NCBI GenBank assembly: GCA_030523805.1
Contig: JAUNHS010000083.1
Span: 1-7,305, forward strand
Length of the DNA: 7,305 nucleotides
Reading direction: 5' to 3'
From: Acinetobacter sp.
GTDB taxonomy: Bacteria; Pseudomonadota; Gammaproteobacteria; Pseudomonadales; Moraxellaceae
Position numbers and translations under genes: made by a program. Shown piece by piece: positions 1-5,976 of the stretch; within the stretch, counting starts at the first letter, position 1, and every line of letters starts with the position of its first letter. The notes under the pieces are model-generated. The model saw only the letters and a program-made list of their open reading frames with translations, did not search any database and was not told the DNA's origin.

Positions 1-86
1 AGTTTAATGACGATCGCCCAAGACGTGATTTCAGCGATCGTCCACGTCGTGGAGCGAGTGAATATCGTCGTCGTTTCCACGATTAA
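1..86 (+). CDS. rluB: C-terminal end of a gene with an Arg-rich tail, probably 23S rRNA pseudouridine synthase RluB (5' partial)
   Basis: The frame with codons beginning at position 3 reads 27 residues and stops at TAA 84-86. The visible protein is only a basic, low-complexity tail made of degenerate 8-residue units: DRPRRDFS, DRPRRGAS and EYRRRFHD. Arg-rich tails of this kind are known at the C-terminus of RluB, which makes pseudouridine in helix 80 of 23S rRNA, and also in DEAD-box helicases and other RNA-binding proteins. RluB is preferred because in enterobacteria rluB lies near the TrpH-type PHP gene, and such a gene is found here at 520-1371. No catalytic domain is inside the window, so the name is an inference from context and tail composition. 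That a coding region ends here is supported by the terminator just downstream. Confidence 0.5.
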   Translation, partial: FNDDRPRRDFSDRPRRGASEYRRRFHD

Positions 87-111
87 ATGATGGCGTAATT
101 TCATTTGAAAG

Positions 112-145
112 AAGCTGTACAGTGTGAATGCTGTACAGTTTTTTT
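112..145 (+). terminator. Intrinsic terminator after the rluB-like gene
   Basis: CTGTACAG at 115-122 pairs with CTGTACAG at 131-138 around an 8-base loop. The stem can be extended by AAG (112-114) against TTT (139-141), with one G-T pair. A run of seven T follows at 139-145. It lies 26 bases after the stop codon of the upstream gene, as expected for a Rho-independent terminator on the plus strand. Confidence 0.85.
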
Positions 146-167
146 ATGCCAGTGCCGTAAAATAGAC

Positions 168-195
168 TTGATTCAACGGCAAATATCCCCATAAT
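168..195 (+). promoter_or_regulatory. Candidate sigma-70 promoter of the 93-residue protein gene
   Basis: TTGATT (168-173) and CATAAT (190-195) are 16 bases apart, resembling -35 and -10 boxes. They lie between the upstream terminator and the start codon at 231, where a new transcript has to begin. Prediction by eye only. Confidence 0.5.
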
Positions 196-230
196 AACAG
201 TTTATCCCCGATGTTTTGAAAGGTAGTACA

Positions 231-512
231 ATGTCTATTGAAAAATTAAAAGAATTGTTCGGTAGCAATGAAGTGATGCTTGAACTGGTAGAAGTAGAAG
301 ATGGTCAGCTGGTGCTACGCAATGGACGTGGCGATGAAAGTAAGCATTTGATAAAAATAGATATTCATGAAGATATGAGAGAAGTACTTGGCGAGCAAGT
401 ACATACCATTGCACAGCAAATGGTACACGTGGTATTGGTTAATTTGCTTGATCAGCAATTAGGCGAATTGCACGCACAAATTGTAGATGAAAAACCAAAA
501 CATTTTAGTTAA
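231..512 (+). CDS. Small acidic protein of unknown function (93 aa)
   Basis: I do not recognise this protein. It starts MSIEKLKELFG and is soluble-looking, with no signal peptide or membrane segment. It is rich in Glu, Asp, Val and Leu. The first half looks like short strands (LELVEVEDGQLVLRNG), while residues from about 48 to 85 look like one long amphipathic helix. The ATG at 231 is chosen over the in-frame TTG at 216 because AAAGG (219-223) sits seven bases upstream of it, a normal ribosome-binding distance. The gene appears to be a single transcription unit, with a terminator before it, its own promoter candidate, and a convergent gene ending 7 bases after its stop. Codon use and GC (about 38% in a sampled line) look native, so it is probably a lineage-specific conserved protein, not an import. 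No function is proposed. Confidence 0.8.
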   Translation: MSIEKLKELFGSNEVMLELVEVEDGQLVLRNGRGDESKHLIKIDIHEDMREVLGEQVHTIAQQMVHVVLVNLLDQQLGELHAQIVDEKPKHFS

Positions 513-532
513 AAACAGACTAGCGAAAGTCT
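511..532 (-). terminator. Weak intrinsic terminator for the PHP phosphoesterase gene
   Basis: Read on the minus strand, AGACT (532-528) pairs with AGTCT (521-517) around a 6-base loop. One G and five T (515-511) follow. The hairpin overlaps the stop codon of the minus-strand gene and leaves little room in the 7-base convergent gap. The stem is only 5 bp, so this is moderate evidence. Confidence 0.4.
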
Positions 533-1371
533 TGCCAAATGCCTGTATGATGAGCTTGAATGCTCGGGACTTTGCCTAAGGTTCGCCATGGCATATGTGA
601 ACCATGAAAATCACTACCGACAGAAATTTTTAATTGATGTTGGTTGATACAGCGATCAATCATTTGCCGAGTGGCTAAAGGTTTACTTTCTGCACTTAAT
701 TCTACGGCATCGCCACCAGCTTGAGCAAAAATTTCAATTAAATAGCGTAAATTGGTTGCAGATAAATCGTATTCTGCAGGGTGAGCCAAAATGGCAAAAC
801 CTTGGCTGTGATGTATGGCATCAATCGTTTGTTGAAAATCTGCCCATTGGCAAGGCACATACGCTGCTTTTCCTTGTTTTAAATATAAATCAAAGGCTTG
901 CTGTAAGCGTGTAATGGCTTTACGTTGCAATAATGCTTGGGCAATGTGGCTGCGTGTAATGCGATCGGCTTGTCCATCGGTGAGTTGTAGGCAATCTTCC
1001 CATACATCATAGGCAGTGATTTTTTGTAATTTGTGGCAAATCATTTTTGCACGTTCGGCACGAATGCTTTTTTGTTGTTCTAATAGTGAGAGCAAAGCGT
1101 CGGGCTGTTGCATATTAAGTGCGACAATATGCACGCCATAACTTTTTTTGGTACTTGGGCGTTGCCATTGGCTAGACACTTCAACGCCTGAAATGAATTG
1201 AATATGTTGTTGTTTTGCCACAAGCGATGCACGATGTACCCCGTCCATGTTATCATGGTCGGTCAGTGCCAGCAGATGAACATTTTTTTGCTTGGCGAGT
1301 AATACCACGTCTTCGGGACTGAGTGTGCCGTCCGACATGGTACTATGCGTATGTAAGTCTATGCCTTGCAT
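520..1371 (-). CDS. rnm: PHP-domain phosphoesterase, TrpH/RNase AM type (283 aa)
   Basis: This is a PHP-family metal-dependent phosphoesterase related to E. coli YciV, also called TrpH or RNase AM (gene rnm). That enzyme acts as a 5'-3' exoribonuclease trimming rRNA 5' ends, and it and its relatives hydrolyse 3',5'-nucleotide bisphosphates such as pAp. The metal-ligand pattern is complete by eye: DLHTHSTMSDG (5-15, H7 and H9), ALTDHDNMDG (35-44, H39 and D40), GVEVSS (62-67, E64), H81, H142, AHPAEY (196-201, H197) and GSDFHGS (252-258, D254 and H256). Residues about 100-180 form the helical insertion typical of this subgroup. Length is close to the family norm of 280-295. The ATG at 1371 has AAAGG six bases upstream. 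Transcription is divergent from yciB and convergent with the small acidic protein gene. Cytoplasmic. Confidence 0.9.
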   Translation of the reverse strand: MQGIDLHTHSTMSDGTLSPEDVVLLAKQKNVHLLALTDHDNMDGVHRASLVAKQQHIQFISGVEVSSQWQRPSTKKSYGVHIVALNMQQPDALLSLLEQQKSIRAERAKMICHKLQKITAYDVWEDCLQLTDGQADRITRSHIAQALLQRKAITRLQQAFDLYLKQGKAAYVPCQWADFQQTIDAIHHSQGFAILAHPAEYDLSATNLRYLIEIFAQAGGDAVELSAESKPLATRQMIDRCINQHQLKISVGSDFHGSHMPWRTLGKVPSIQAHHTGIWQDFR

Positions 1372-1409
1372 ATCAACCTTTATTCAAATTGTGAGATGAA
1401 AGACAATCT

Positions 1410-2021
1410 ATGAAAGCCTTACTTGATTTTATCCCATTGATACTGTTCTTTTACTTGTATTCTACGGTAGATCCAAAAGATAAAGAGCATCCATTTTTAC
1501 AATGGTTTGGTGCAACAGGTGGTGTGGATAATAACCATATTTTGGTGGCAACCGCAGGTTTAATCATCTCAATGGTGATTGTGTATGTTGGAATGTTTAT
1601 TCTACAAAAATACCGTTTAGAAAAGCAACAATGGTTTGTGCTATTAATGACCTTGCTGTTTGGTGGTGTAACCTTAATTTTAAGTGATGATTATTATATC
1701 CGCTTAAAAGCGGTATTGATTAATTTGGCCTTTGCTGGCGTATTTTTCTTTGCTCCTTGGTTTATGAAAAATAAGCAACCAATTATCCAACGTTTGCTTG
1801 CACCGATTTTATCATTAAGCGAAGCAGGGTGGAAAAAGCTCAATTTAGTGTGGGGTGGTATGTTTGTGGTGATGGCAGGCTTACATTTTTTATTTGCATT
1901 TGTGCTATTCCAAGGCAAATATTGGGGCGAATTTACTGCCGTGGGCGATATATCAGTCATGCTCACATTCATTGTGGTGCAATTTTATGTGCTACGCAAG
2001 CATTTAAAATCCCCAGAATAA
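1410..2021 (+). CDS. yciB: Inner-membrane septation protein A, YciB family (203 aa)
   Basis: This is a polytopic inner-membrane protein of the YciB/IspZ family (Pfam IspA), implicated in septation and in keeping envelope synthesis balanced. Shigella mutants have an intracellular septation defect, and E. coli YciB interacts with division and elongation proteins. The family signature is visible: FIPLILFFYLY at residues 7-17, the core TLLFGGVTLILSDDYYIRLK at about 81-100, and the helix-associated W..LN..W segment near 141-148. Hydrophobic segments lie at about 3-18, 45-66, 74-91, 102-117, 149-168 and 178-196. No signal peptide is needed. The start at ATG 1410 gives the classic MKxLLDFIPLI N-terminus, although the ribosome-binding site is only a weak purine stretch. 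Only 38 bp separate it from the divergent PHP gene. yciI follows 64 bp downstream, so the two may be cotranscribed. Confidence 0.93.
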   Translation: MKALLDFIPLILFFYLYSTVDPKDKEHPFLQWFGATGGVDNNHILVATAGLIISMVIVYVGMFILQKYRLEKQQWFVLLMTLLFGGVTLILSDDYYIRLKAVLINLAFAGVFFFAPWFMKNKQPIIQRLLAPILSLSEAGWKKLNLVWGGMFVVMAGLHFLFAFVLFQGKYWGEFTAVGDISVMLTFIVVQFYVLRKHLKSPE

Positions 2022-2061
2022 TCCGTTTAAAAAATATTTAATGATCAACATATTCAATCAC

Positions 2062-2081
2062 ATTTGGAGTAATTTGGAGTA
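2062..2081 (+). repeat. Exact tandem duplication of a 10-bp unit carrying the yciI Shine-Dalgarno sequence
   Basis: ATTTGGAGTA occurs at 2062-2071 and again at 2072-2081. The proximal GGAG (2076-2079) is six bases from the ATG at 2086. The distal copy (2066-2069) is too far away to initiate at that ATG but could act as a standby site. Confidence 0.85.
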
Positions 2082-2085
2082 AATC

Positions 2086-2388
2086 ATGGCACTTTATGTT
2101 TTGCATTGTATAGACAAAGAAGGCACGCTAGAACAACGTTTTGCGACACGTCCTGCACATATTGCACGCTTGGAACAATTAGATGCCGAAGGGCGTTTGC
2201 TCACTGCAGGTGCAATGCCAAAGCAACGAGACAATCCCCAAGCAGGCTTTTATGGTAGTGTGATGATTGTGGATTTTGACAGTCGTGAAGCACTTGATGC
2301 GTGGCTGGCAGATGAACCTTTCTTAAAAGCAGGCGTGTATGAATGCATAGATGTGCGACCATTTAACAAAGCCTTTCCTAAAGACTAA
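2086..2388 (+). CDS. yciI: YciI-like protein (100 aa)
   Basis: This is a small cytoplasmic protein of the YciI family, which adopts a ferredoxin-like alpha+beta fold with a pocket built around a conserved His and acidic residue. The physiological role in gammaproteobacteria is unknown. One relative, Burkholderia TftG, is a dehydrochlorinase, so an enzymatic role is plausible. Sequence support: an N-terminal strand ALYVLHCIDKEG (2-13), RPAHIARLEQL (22-32) with the conserved His25, the glycine-rich LLTAGAMP segment (38-45), and the hallmark C-terminal block DEPFLKAGVYE...VRPFN (76-94). The length of 100 residues is normal. The start is fixed by GGAG six bases upstream. It lies between yciB and mnmC with short gaps (64 and 32 bp), consistent with one plus-strand operon, but that association does not by itself give a function. 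Confidence 0.92.
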   Translation: MALYVLHCIDKEGTLEQRFATRPAHIARLEQLDAEGRLLTAGAMPKQRDNPQAGFYGSVMIVDFDSREALDAWLADEPFLKAGVYECIDVRPFNKAFPKD

Positions 2389-2420
2389 AACCATTTTCTC
2401 TGCTTTAATCTTGCACATGA

Positions 2421-4238
2421 GTGAGTCATCAAGTGAAAATTAGCACTGCCCAATTAGACTGGCAAAATGTAGATGGGATTGATATTCCTGTTTCGCAACA
2501 ATTTGGCGATGTGTATTTTTCCAAAGCCAATGGCTTGCTTGAAACACGTCATGTATTTTTACAAGGCAATGATTTAGCAGAGCGTTTGGCACAACTTGAT
2601 GATTTTCAATACTTTTGTGTTGGTGAAACGGGTTTTGGTACAGGGTTAAACATTCTGGCGTTATGGCAATTGTGGCAACAAGTTCGCCCACAAAATCATA
2701 GCCATTTACACGTAGTCAGTGTGGAGAAATATCCATTAAGCCATGCCGATTTGAAGCGAGCTTTGGCAGTTTGGCATGAGTTGGCAGATTTATCCGAGCA
2801 ATTATTGCAAGTGTATCCTTTGCCGATTGCTGGGTGTCATCGTTTAGAATTTCCACAAGAGCGTTTGAGCATCGATTTATGGCTGGGCGATGCAGCCGAT
2901 GTCTTACCACAAATTAAAAGCAAACACCCGATTGATGCGTGGTTTTTAGATGGTTTTGCTCCTGCGTGCAATCCTGACTTTTGGCAAGAGCATATTTTAC
3001 AGCATATCATTCGCCTATCTGCTGTGGGGACGACCTTTGCATCATTTACTGTGGCAGGCGTGGTCAAGCGTGGGCTGGCAAAATATGGCATTCACATTCG
3101 TCGTCCCAAAGGTTTTGGCCATAAACGAGAAATGCTCAAAGCCTGTTGGCAAGCCGATGATACAACCTTGCCAACTGTTAAAGCACCTAAAAAACAACAA
3201 AATATTGCAATCATTGGTGCAGGCATTGCAGGTTTGCAATGTGCCAGCCATTTGGCACAGCGTGGGCATCATGTCCATATTTTTGAGCAACAACACGCCG
3301 TGGCAGGAGCATCGGGCAATCCATTGGCATTGCTCAATCCCAAATTATGTCCGATTGAGCAAACATCATCGCATTTAATGGTATCTAGCTGGTTGTATGC
3401 GTTAAGGCATTATCAAAAATATCAGGCGTTTCAAGCGTTGAATATTGCACAATTACAGCTGAAAGCTGATCATGAAGCTGAGCAATATCATCAGCATTAT
3501 CCTGCACATTGCGTATCTGCTGTACAGCAAGATGATGAAAAAGCCTTTCCTTATATAGACTTACATCATGCAGGGGCGATACAACCACAGCTATTGGCTC
3601 AAGAAATTTTATCGCAAGCCAATATCCATTTTCATCAAGCACAAGTGGTTAAAATATCCACACAGCACAATGGCTTAGTACAATTAGATTTTGCTCAAGG
3701 CGAAAGCCAATTTTTTGACGCTGTGGTGATTTGTACTGCACGTCATAGTGCAATGCTGGCGGCAGATTTGCCTGCATTAAAACCAATTCGTGGGCAAGTG
3801 AGTTGGTGCGATCGTCAAATTTTCGCACATCAACAGGCGTATAGCTATGGTGGCTATGCAGTGCAATTGGCACAGCAACTTTTATTGGGGGCATCATTTT
3901 ATCCGCACCGTGCCGATGACGATGTGTTACTAGAAGATCATCAGCATAATTTTGATTTATTTGCCAAAAGTTTTCCACAACTTGCAAGCCAATTACCCCC
4001 TATAGACACTTGGCAAGGGCGAGCATCGGTACGAGCTCAAAGTGCAGATTATTTTCCATTGGTTGGGCAAGTGGGCGAGCAGGCAATTTTTACATTAACA
4101 GGTTTGGGATCTAAAGGCTTTTTATTTGCACCATTATGTGCCGAAATGGTGGCGGCAGAAATTTTGCACGAAGTATATCCTGTGCCAGATGCGTTGTATC
4201 ATAAATTAAAAGTGCAACGCTTTAAAAAGAAAGTTTAA
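2421..4238 (+). CDS. mnmC: Bifunctional tRNA wobble-uridine modification protein MnmC (605 aa)
   Basis: MnmC completes mnm5s2U at U34 of tRNAs for Lys, Glu and similar. The C-terminal FAD domain (MnmC1) removes the carboxymethyl group from cmnm5s2U to give nm5s2U. The N-terminal domain (MnmC2) then methylates it with S-adenosylmethionine. Methyltransferase domain, about 1-245: VGETGFGTGLN (67-77) is the SAM-binding loop, and WFLDGFAPACNPDFW (174-188) holds the active-site Asp and Phe. Oxidoreductase domain, about 258-605: the dinucleotide fold IIGAGIAGLQ (264-273), ASGNPLALLNPKL (297-309), PIRGQVSW (455-462) and GLGSKGFLFAPL (561-572). The length is somewhat short compared with E. coli (668). 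The start is uncertain. A stop (TGA 2418-2420) lies directly before GTG 2421, no good ribosome-binding site is present, and a second in-frame GTG is at 2433. It is probably cotranscribed with yciI. Confidence 0.96.
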   Translation: MSHQVKISTAQLDWQNVDGIDIPVSQQFGDVYFSKANGLLETRHVFLQGNDLAERLAQLDDFQYFCVGETGFGTGLNILALWQLWQQVRPQNHSHLHVVSVEKYPLSHADLKRALAVWHELADLSEQLLQVYPLPIAGCHRLEFPQERLSIDLWLGDAADVLPQIKSKHPIDAWFLDGFAPACNPDFWQEHILQHIIRLSAVGTTFASFTVAGVVKRGLAKYGIHIRRPKGFGHKREMLKACWQADDTTLPTVKAPKKQQNIAIIGAGIAGLQCASHLAQRGHHVHIFEQQHAVAGASGNPLALLNPKLCPIEQTSSHLMVSSWLYALRHYQKYQAFQALNIAQLQLKADHEAEQYHQHYPAHCVSAVQQDDEKAFPYIDLHHAGAIQPQLLAQEILSQANIHFHQAQVVKISTQHNGLVQLDFAQGESQFFDAVVICTARHSAMLAADLPALKPIRGQVSWCDRQIFAHQQAYSYGGYAVQLAQQLLLGASFYPHRADDDVLLEDHQHNFDLFAKSFPQLASQLPPIDTWQGRASVRAQSADYFPLVGQVGEQAIFTLTGLGSKGFLFAPLCAEMVAAEILHEVYPVPDALYHKLKVQRFKKKV

Positions 4239-4255
4239 CAGGACGCTATGGAAAA

Positions 4256-4873
4256 ATGCTGGATTTAGCACAACTTATTCAGACTTTTATGACCACACGA
4301 GTGAAAGTAAAAAATAGCCAACATTCACACAAAGATGTTGAAATTTGTAATGAATTTAGCTTTCAACATGAATTAGGCATTTTCTTACGAGAGCAATTAC
4401 ACGGTTTGGGTTATAAAATTCAATTTGAGCGAAATATTTCATTTTTTGGTGCAAATCAAAATAACATCAAATTTGTTAAAAAAGAAATAGATATTTGTAT
4501 TTTCAACGCAGACAATCCGAATGAACGATATGCCATAGAATTAAAATGTCCAAGAAATGGTCAAGTGCCAGAGCAAATGTATTCTTTTGCGAAAGATATT
4601 CAATTTATGGAGCAATTGAAGCAAGGGTTAGGCTTTGGGGCGACATTTTTTGTTGCTTTTGTGGATCATGCTCAATTCTATAAGAAAGAAAAAGGCAAAC
4701 TAGATGGAATTTATGGATATTTCCGAGCAGGGGAAATATTAAAAGGCAAGATTTCTAAACTAACAGGTGCAGACAAAGGGCATAGCGTAGAATTACAGCA
4801 AGAATATCAGATTAAATGGTTTCCATTGGAAAATGAAAGCGATATTGAACGCTTTTGTATCGTGAGTATTTAA
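4256..4873 (+). CDS. Putative PD-(D/E)XK-superfamily nuclease-like protein, unassigned family (205 aa)
   Basis: I do not recognise the family by name. The core resembles the PD-(D/E)XK nuclease fold. An N-terminal helix with acidic residues (EFSFQHELGIFLREQL, 33-48; E39) is followed by a strand ending in D79 (KKEIDICIF, 76-83). After a hairpin comes a second strand with E95-x-K97 (YAIELKCPR, 92-100), and then a helix QMYSFAKDIQFMEQL (107-121) that could supply a Q-x-x-x-Y-like element. The spacing D79-x15-E95-x-K97 is normal for this superfamily. The remainder (130-205) is mixed strand and helix. There is no signal peptide or membrane segment. It starts 17 bp after mnmC and presumably shares that transcript, ending before the 4895-4920 hairpin. 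GC is about 33% over 4261-4860 by hand count, against about 44% in five sampled mnmC lines, suggesting acquisition. The start is ambiguous: an out-of-frame ATG at 4248 has the better AGGA spacing. An orphan restriction or defence nuclease is possible but unproven. Confidence 0.8.
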   Translation: MLDLAQLIQTFMTTRVKVKNSQHSHKDVEICNEFSFQHELGIFLREQLHGLGYKIQFERNISFFGANQNNIKFVKKEIDICIFNADNPNERYAIELKCPRNGQVPEQMYSFAKDIQFMEQLKQGLGFGATFFVAFVDHAQFYKKEKGKLDGIYGYFRAGEILKGKISKLTGADKGHSVELQQEYQIKWFPLENESDIERFCIVSI

Positions 4874-4894
4874 GCCACGATGGACACAAATTAA

Positions 4895-4920
4895 AAACCA
4901 CATCATTGACGATGTGGTTT
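4895..4920. terminator. Shared hairpin terminator between convergent genes
   Basis: AAACCACATC (4895-4904) pairs perfectly with GATGTGGTTT (4911-4920) around a 6-base loop, giving a 10-bp stem. On the minus strand the stem ends in a T5 run (complement of A 4893-4897), which makes a good terminator for the bestrophin gene stopping at 4932. On the plus strand only TTT within the stem follows, so it is weaker but probably usable for the mnmC transcript. Confidence 0.85.
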
Positions 4921-4931
4921 AAAAATTGGTT

Positions 4932-5843
4932 TTACAATAAATTATTGCCATGTGCTTGAATTGGTGGTGGCGTTGGTTTGCCAAGCGTACTTAATAGGTC
5001 AATTTCAATCATTCGCACCATAGAATCTAACGGTAAATCATTGCTTTGCGTACCAAAAGGTTCTTCTAATTCATTACTTAACGCATCAAGTCCCAAAAAA
5101 GTATAAGTCAATAAACCGACCAAAAGTGGCGTAGCCAAGCCCAATGTAGAGCCTAAACTAAACGGTAACATCAAGCAAAAGCAATATACCGTACGATTGA
5201 GCAAAACCGAATAAGCAAAAGGAATTGGCGTATTGGCAATACGATCACAACCCGTTTGTACCTTGCCCATCACTGCTAAATATTGGTTCATTTGCGTATA
5301 AACAATGTCTGAAATTTCGCCTTCTTTCAGTGCCTGTAGCAATTCCCAATGGATTAAATTTAAAATATATTGTGGTGCATTGTGATGTTGCGTTACTTGT
5401 GTCAAGGCTTGTACATTCACGCCACTGGTTTCGGTTAATTGTTTAGAATCCAACACTTGCTGACGTAAGCGATCACGCAAAACATTAGCAAAAACAATCA
5501 CATTCTGTATCACTCGTTCACGCCGTGCTTGTGGTAAAATGCGACTATCACGGTCAAAATTGCGTGCTGATGCAATTAAATCGCCCCATAAAATTCGCCC
5601 TTCCCACCAGCGATCATAGCAAGCATTGTTACGGAAACCCAGAAAAAGCGATAACACCACGCCAATTAAGGTAAAACCAATTAAAGGAAATTGCGGAAAA
5701 TGATACCAATTGACATATTCTACGCCACCCACAATTGCTGAAATAAGCATTACAATGCCAAGTGGGGGTAAAATTTTAGGTAAAATTGTGCCTTGCCAAG
5801 AAAAGAGCAATTTAAAAATAGAAGATGAATGTCTAACAATCAT
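4932..5843 (-). CDS. Bestrophin family (YneE-type) membrane channel protein (303 aa)
   Basis: This is a bacterial bestrophin homologue. The family forms pentameric inner-membrane ion channels, and the Klebsiella homologue KpBest conducts cations. The signature is clear: MIVR near the N-terminus with LLFSWQGTILPKIL (12-25), a first hydrophobic segment at about 24-42, and a second at 53-69 leading into LGFRNNACYDRWWEGR (68-83), the most conserved family block. Later come RIANTPIPFAYSVLL (201-215), two hydrophobic stretches at about 210-229 and 234-252, and LSNELEEPFGTQSNDLPL (255-272). The length matches bacterial members at about 290-305. The ATG at 5843 has no convincing Shine-Dalgarno sequence, but it gives the usual family N-terminus. 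Promoter candidates are upstream at 5888-5929. The gene ends at a strong shared terminator. The physiological ion and role in this organism cannot be read from the sequence. Confidence 0.93.
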   Translation of the reverse strand: MIVRHSSSIFKLLFSWQGTILPKILPPLGIVMLISAIVGGVEYVNWYHFPQFPLIGFTLIGVVLSLFLGFRNNACYDRWWEGRILWGDLIASARNFDRDSRILPQARRERVIQNVIVFANVLRDRLRQQVLDSKQLTETSGVNVQALTQVTQHHNAPQYILNLIHWELLQALKEGEISDIVYTQMNQYLAVMGKVQTGCDRIANTPIPFAYSVLLNRTVYCFCLMLPFSLGSTLGLATPLLVGLLTYTFLGLDALSNELEEPFGTQSNDLPLDSMVRMIEIDLLSTLGKPTPPPIQAHGNNLL

Positions 5844-5887
5844 GATCGCAACAGGATAGATTTAAAAAGTGAGTGATAACGCACAAA

Positions 5888-5929
5888 ATCATAGCATGTA
5901 AATCATATAAAAGACAGTATGCACAGCAA
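5888..5929 (-). promoter_or_regulatory. Candidate promoter(s) of the bestrophin gene
   Basis: Reading the minus strand, TTGCTG (5929-5924) and TATGAT (5907-5902) are 16 bases apart. A second TATGAT at 5893-5888 is preceded by TG plus one base, an extended -10 pattern. Both lie in the 133-base gap between radC and the bestrophin start. Choosing between them needs transcript 5' ends. Confidence 0.45.
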
Positions 5930-5937
5930 AAATGAAA

Positions 5938-5961
5938 CGAAAAAATGACTAATTTTTTACG
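5938..5961 (-). terminator. Weak AT-rich hairpin after radC
   Basis: CGAAAAAAT (5938-5946) can pair with ATTTTTT-A-CG (5952-5961), with one bulged base and a 5-base loop. It lies 15 bases past the radC stop on the minus strand and is followed by a T-rich stretch. The stem is nearly all A-T, so stability is low. Confidence 0.3.
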
Positions 5962-5976
5962 AAAAATCATCAAGTT

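Noticed and set aside
115..138. Twice-occurring palindrome CTGTACAG as an operator (LexA-like or other)
   Set aside because: The two copies form the stem of a terminator followed directly by seven T, which explains them fully. It lacks the longer CTGT-N8-ACAG layout of a LexA box.
216..230. In-frame TTG at 216 as the start of the small acidic protein
   Set aside because: AAAGG at 219-223 would then lie inside the coding region, whereas it is correctly spaced for ATG 231.
1694..2041. Open frames on both strands inside yciB (1694-1972 minus, 1829-2041 plus)
   Set aside because: They lie inside a well-supported yciB frame, show no family motif or ribosome-binding site, and have implausible composition.
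2440..3987. Several open frames overlapping mnmC, mostly antisense (for example 3649-3987 and 2837-3091 minus, 2950-3378 plus)
   Set aside because: mnmC is intact and carries all expected motifs. The overlapping frames are rich in His, Cys and Trp, typical of shadow translation, and have no recognisable domains.
5225..5446. Plus-strand frame antisense to the bestrophin gene
   Set aside because: It is a shadow of a conserved membrane protein gene, with no ribosome-binding site and no motif.
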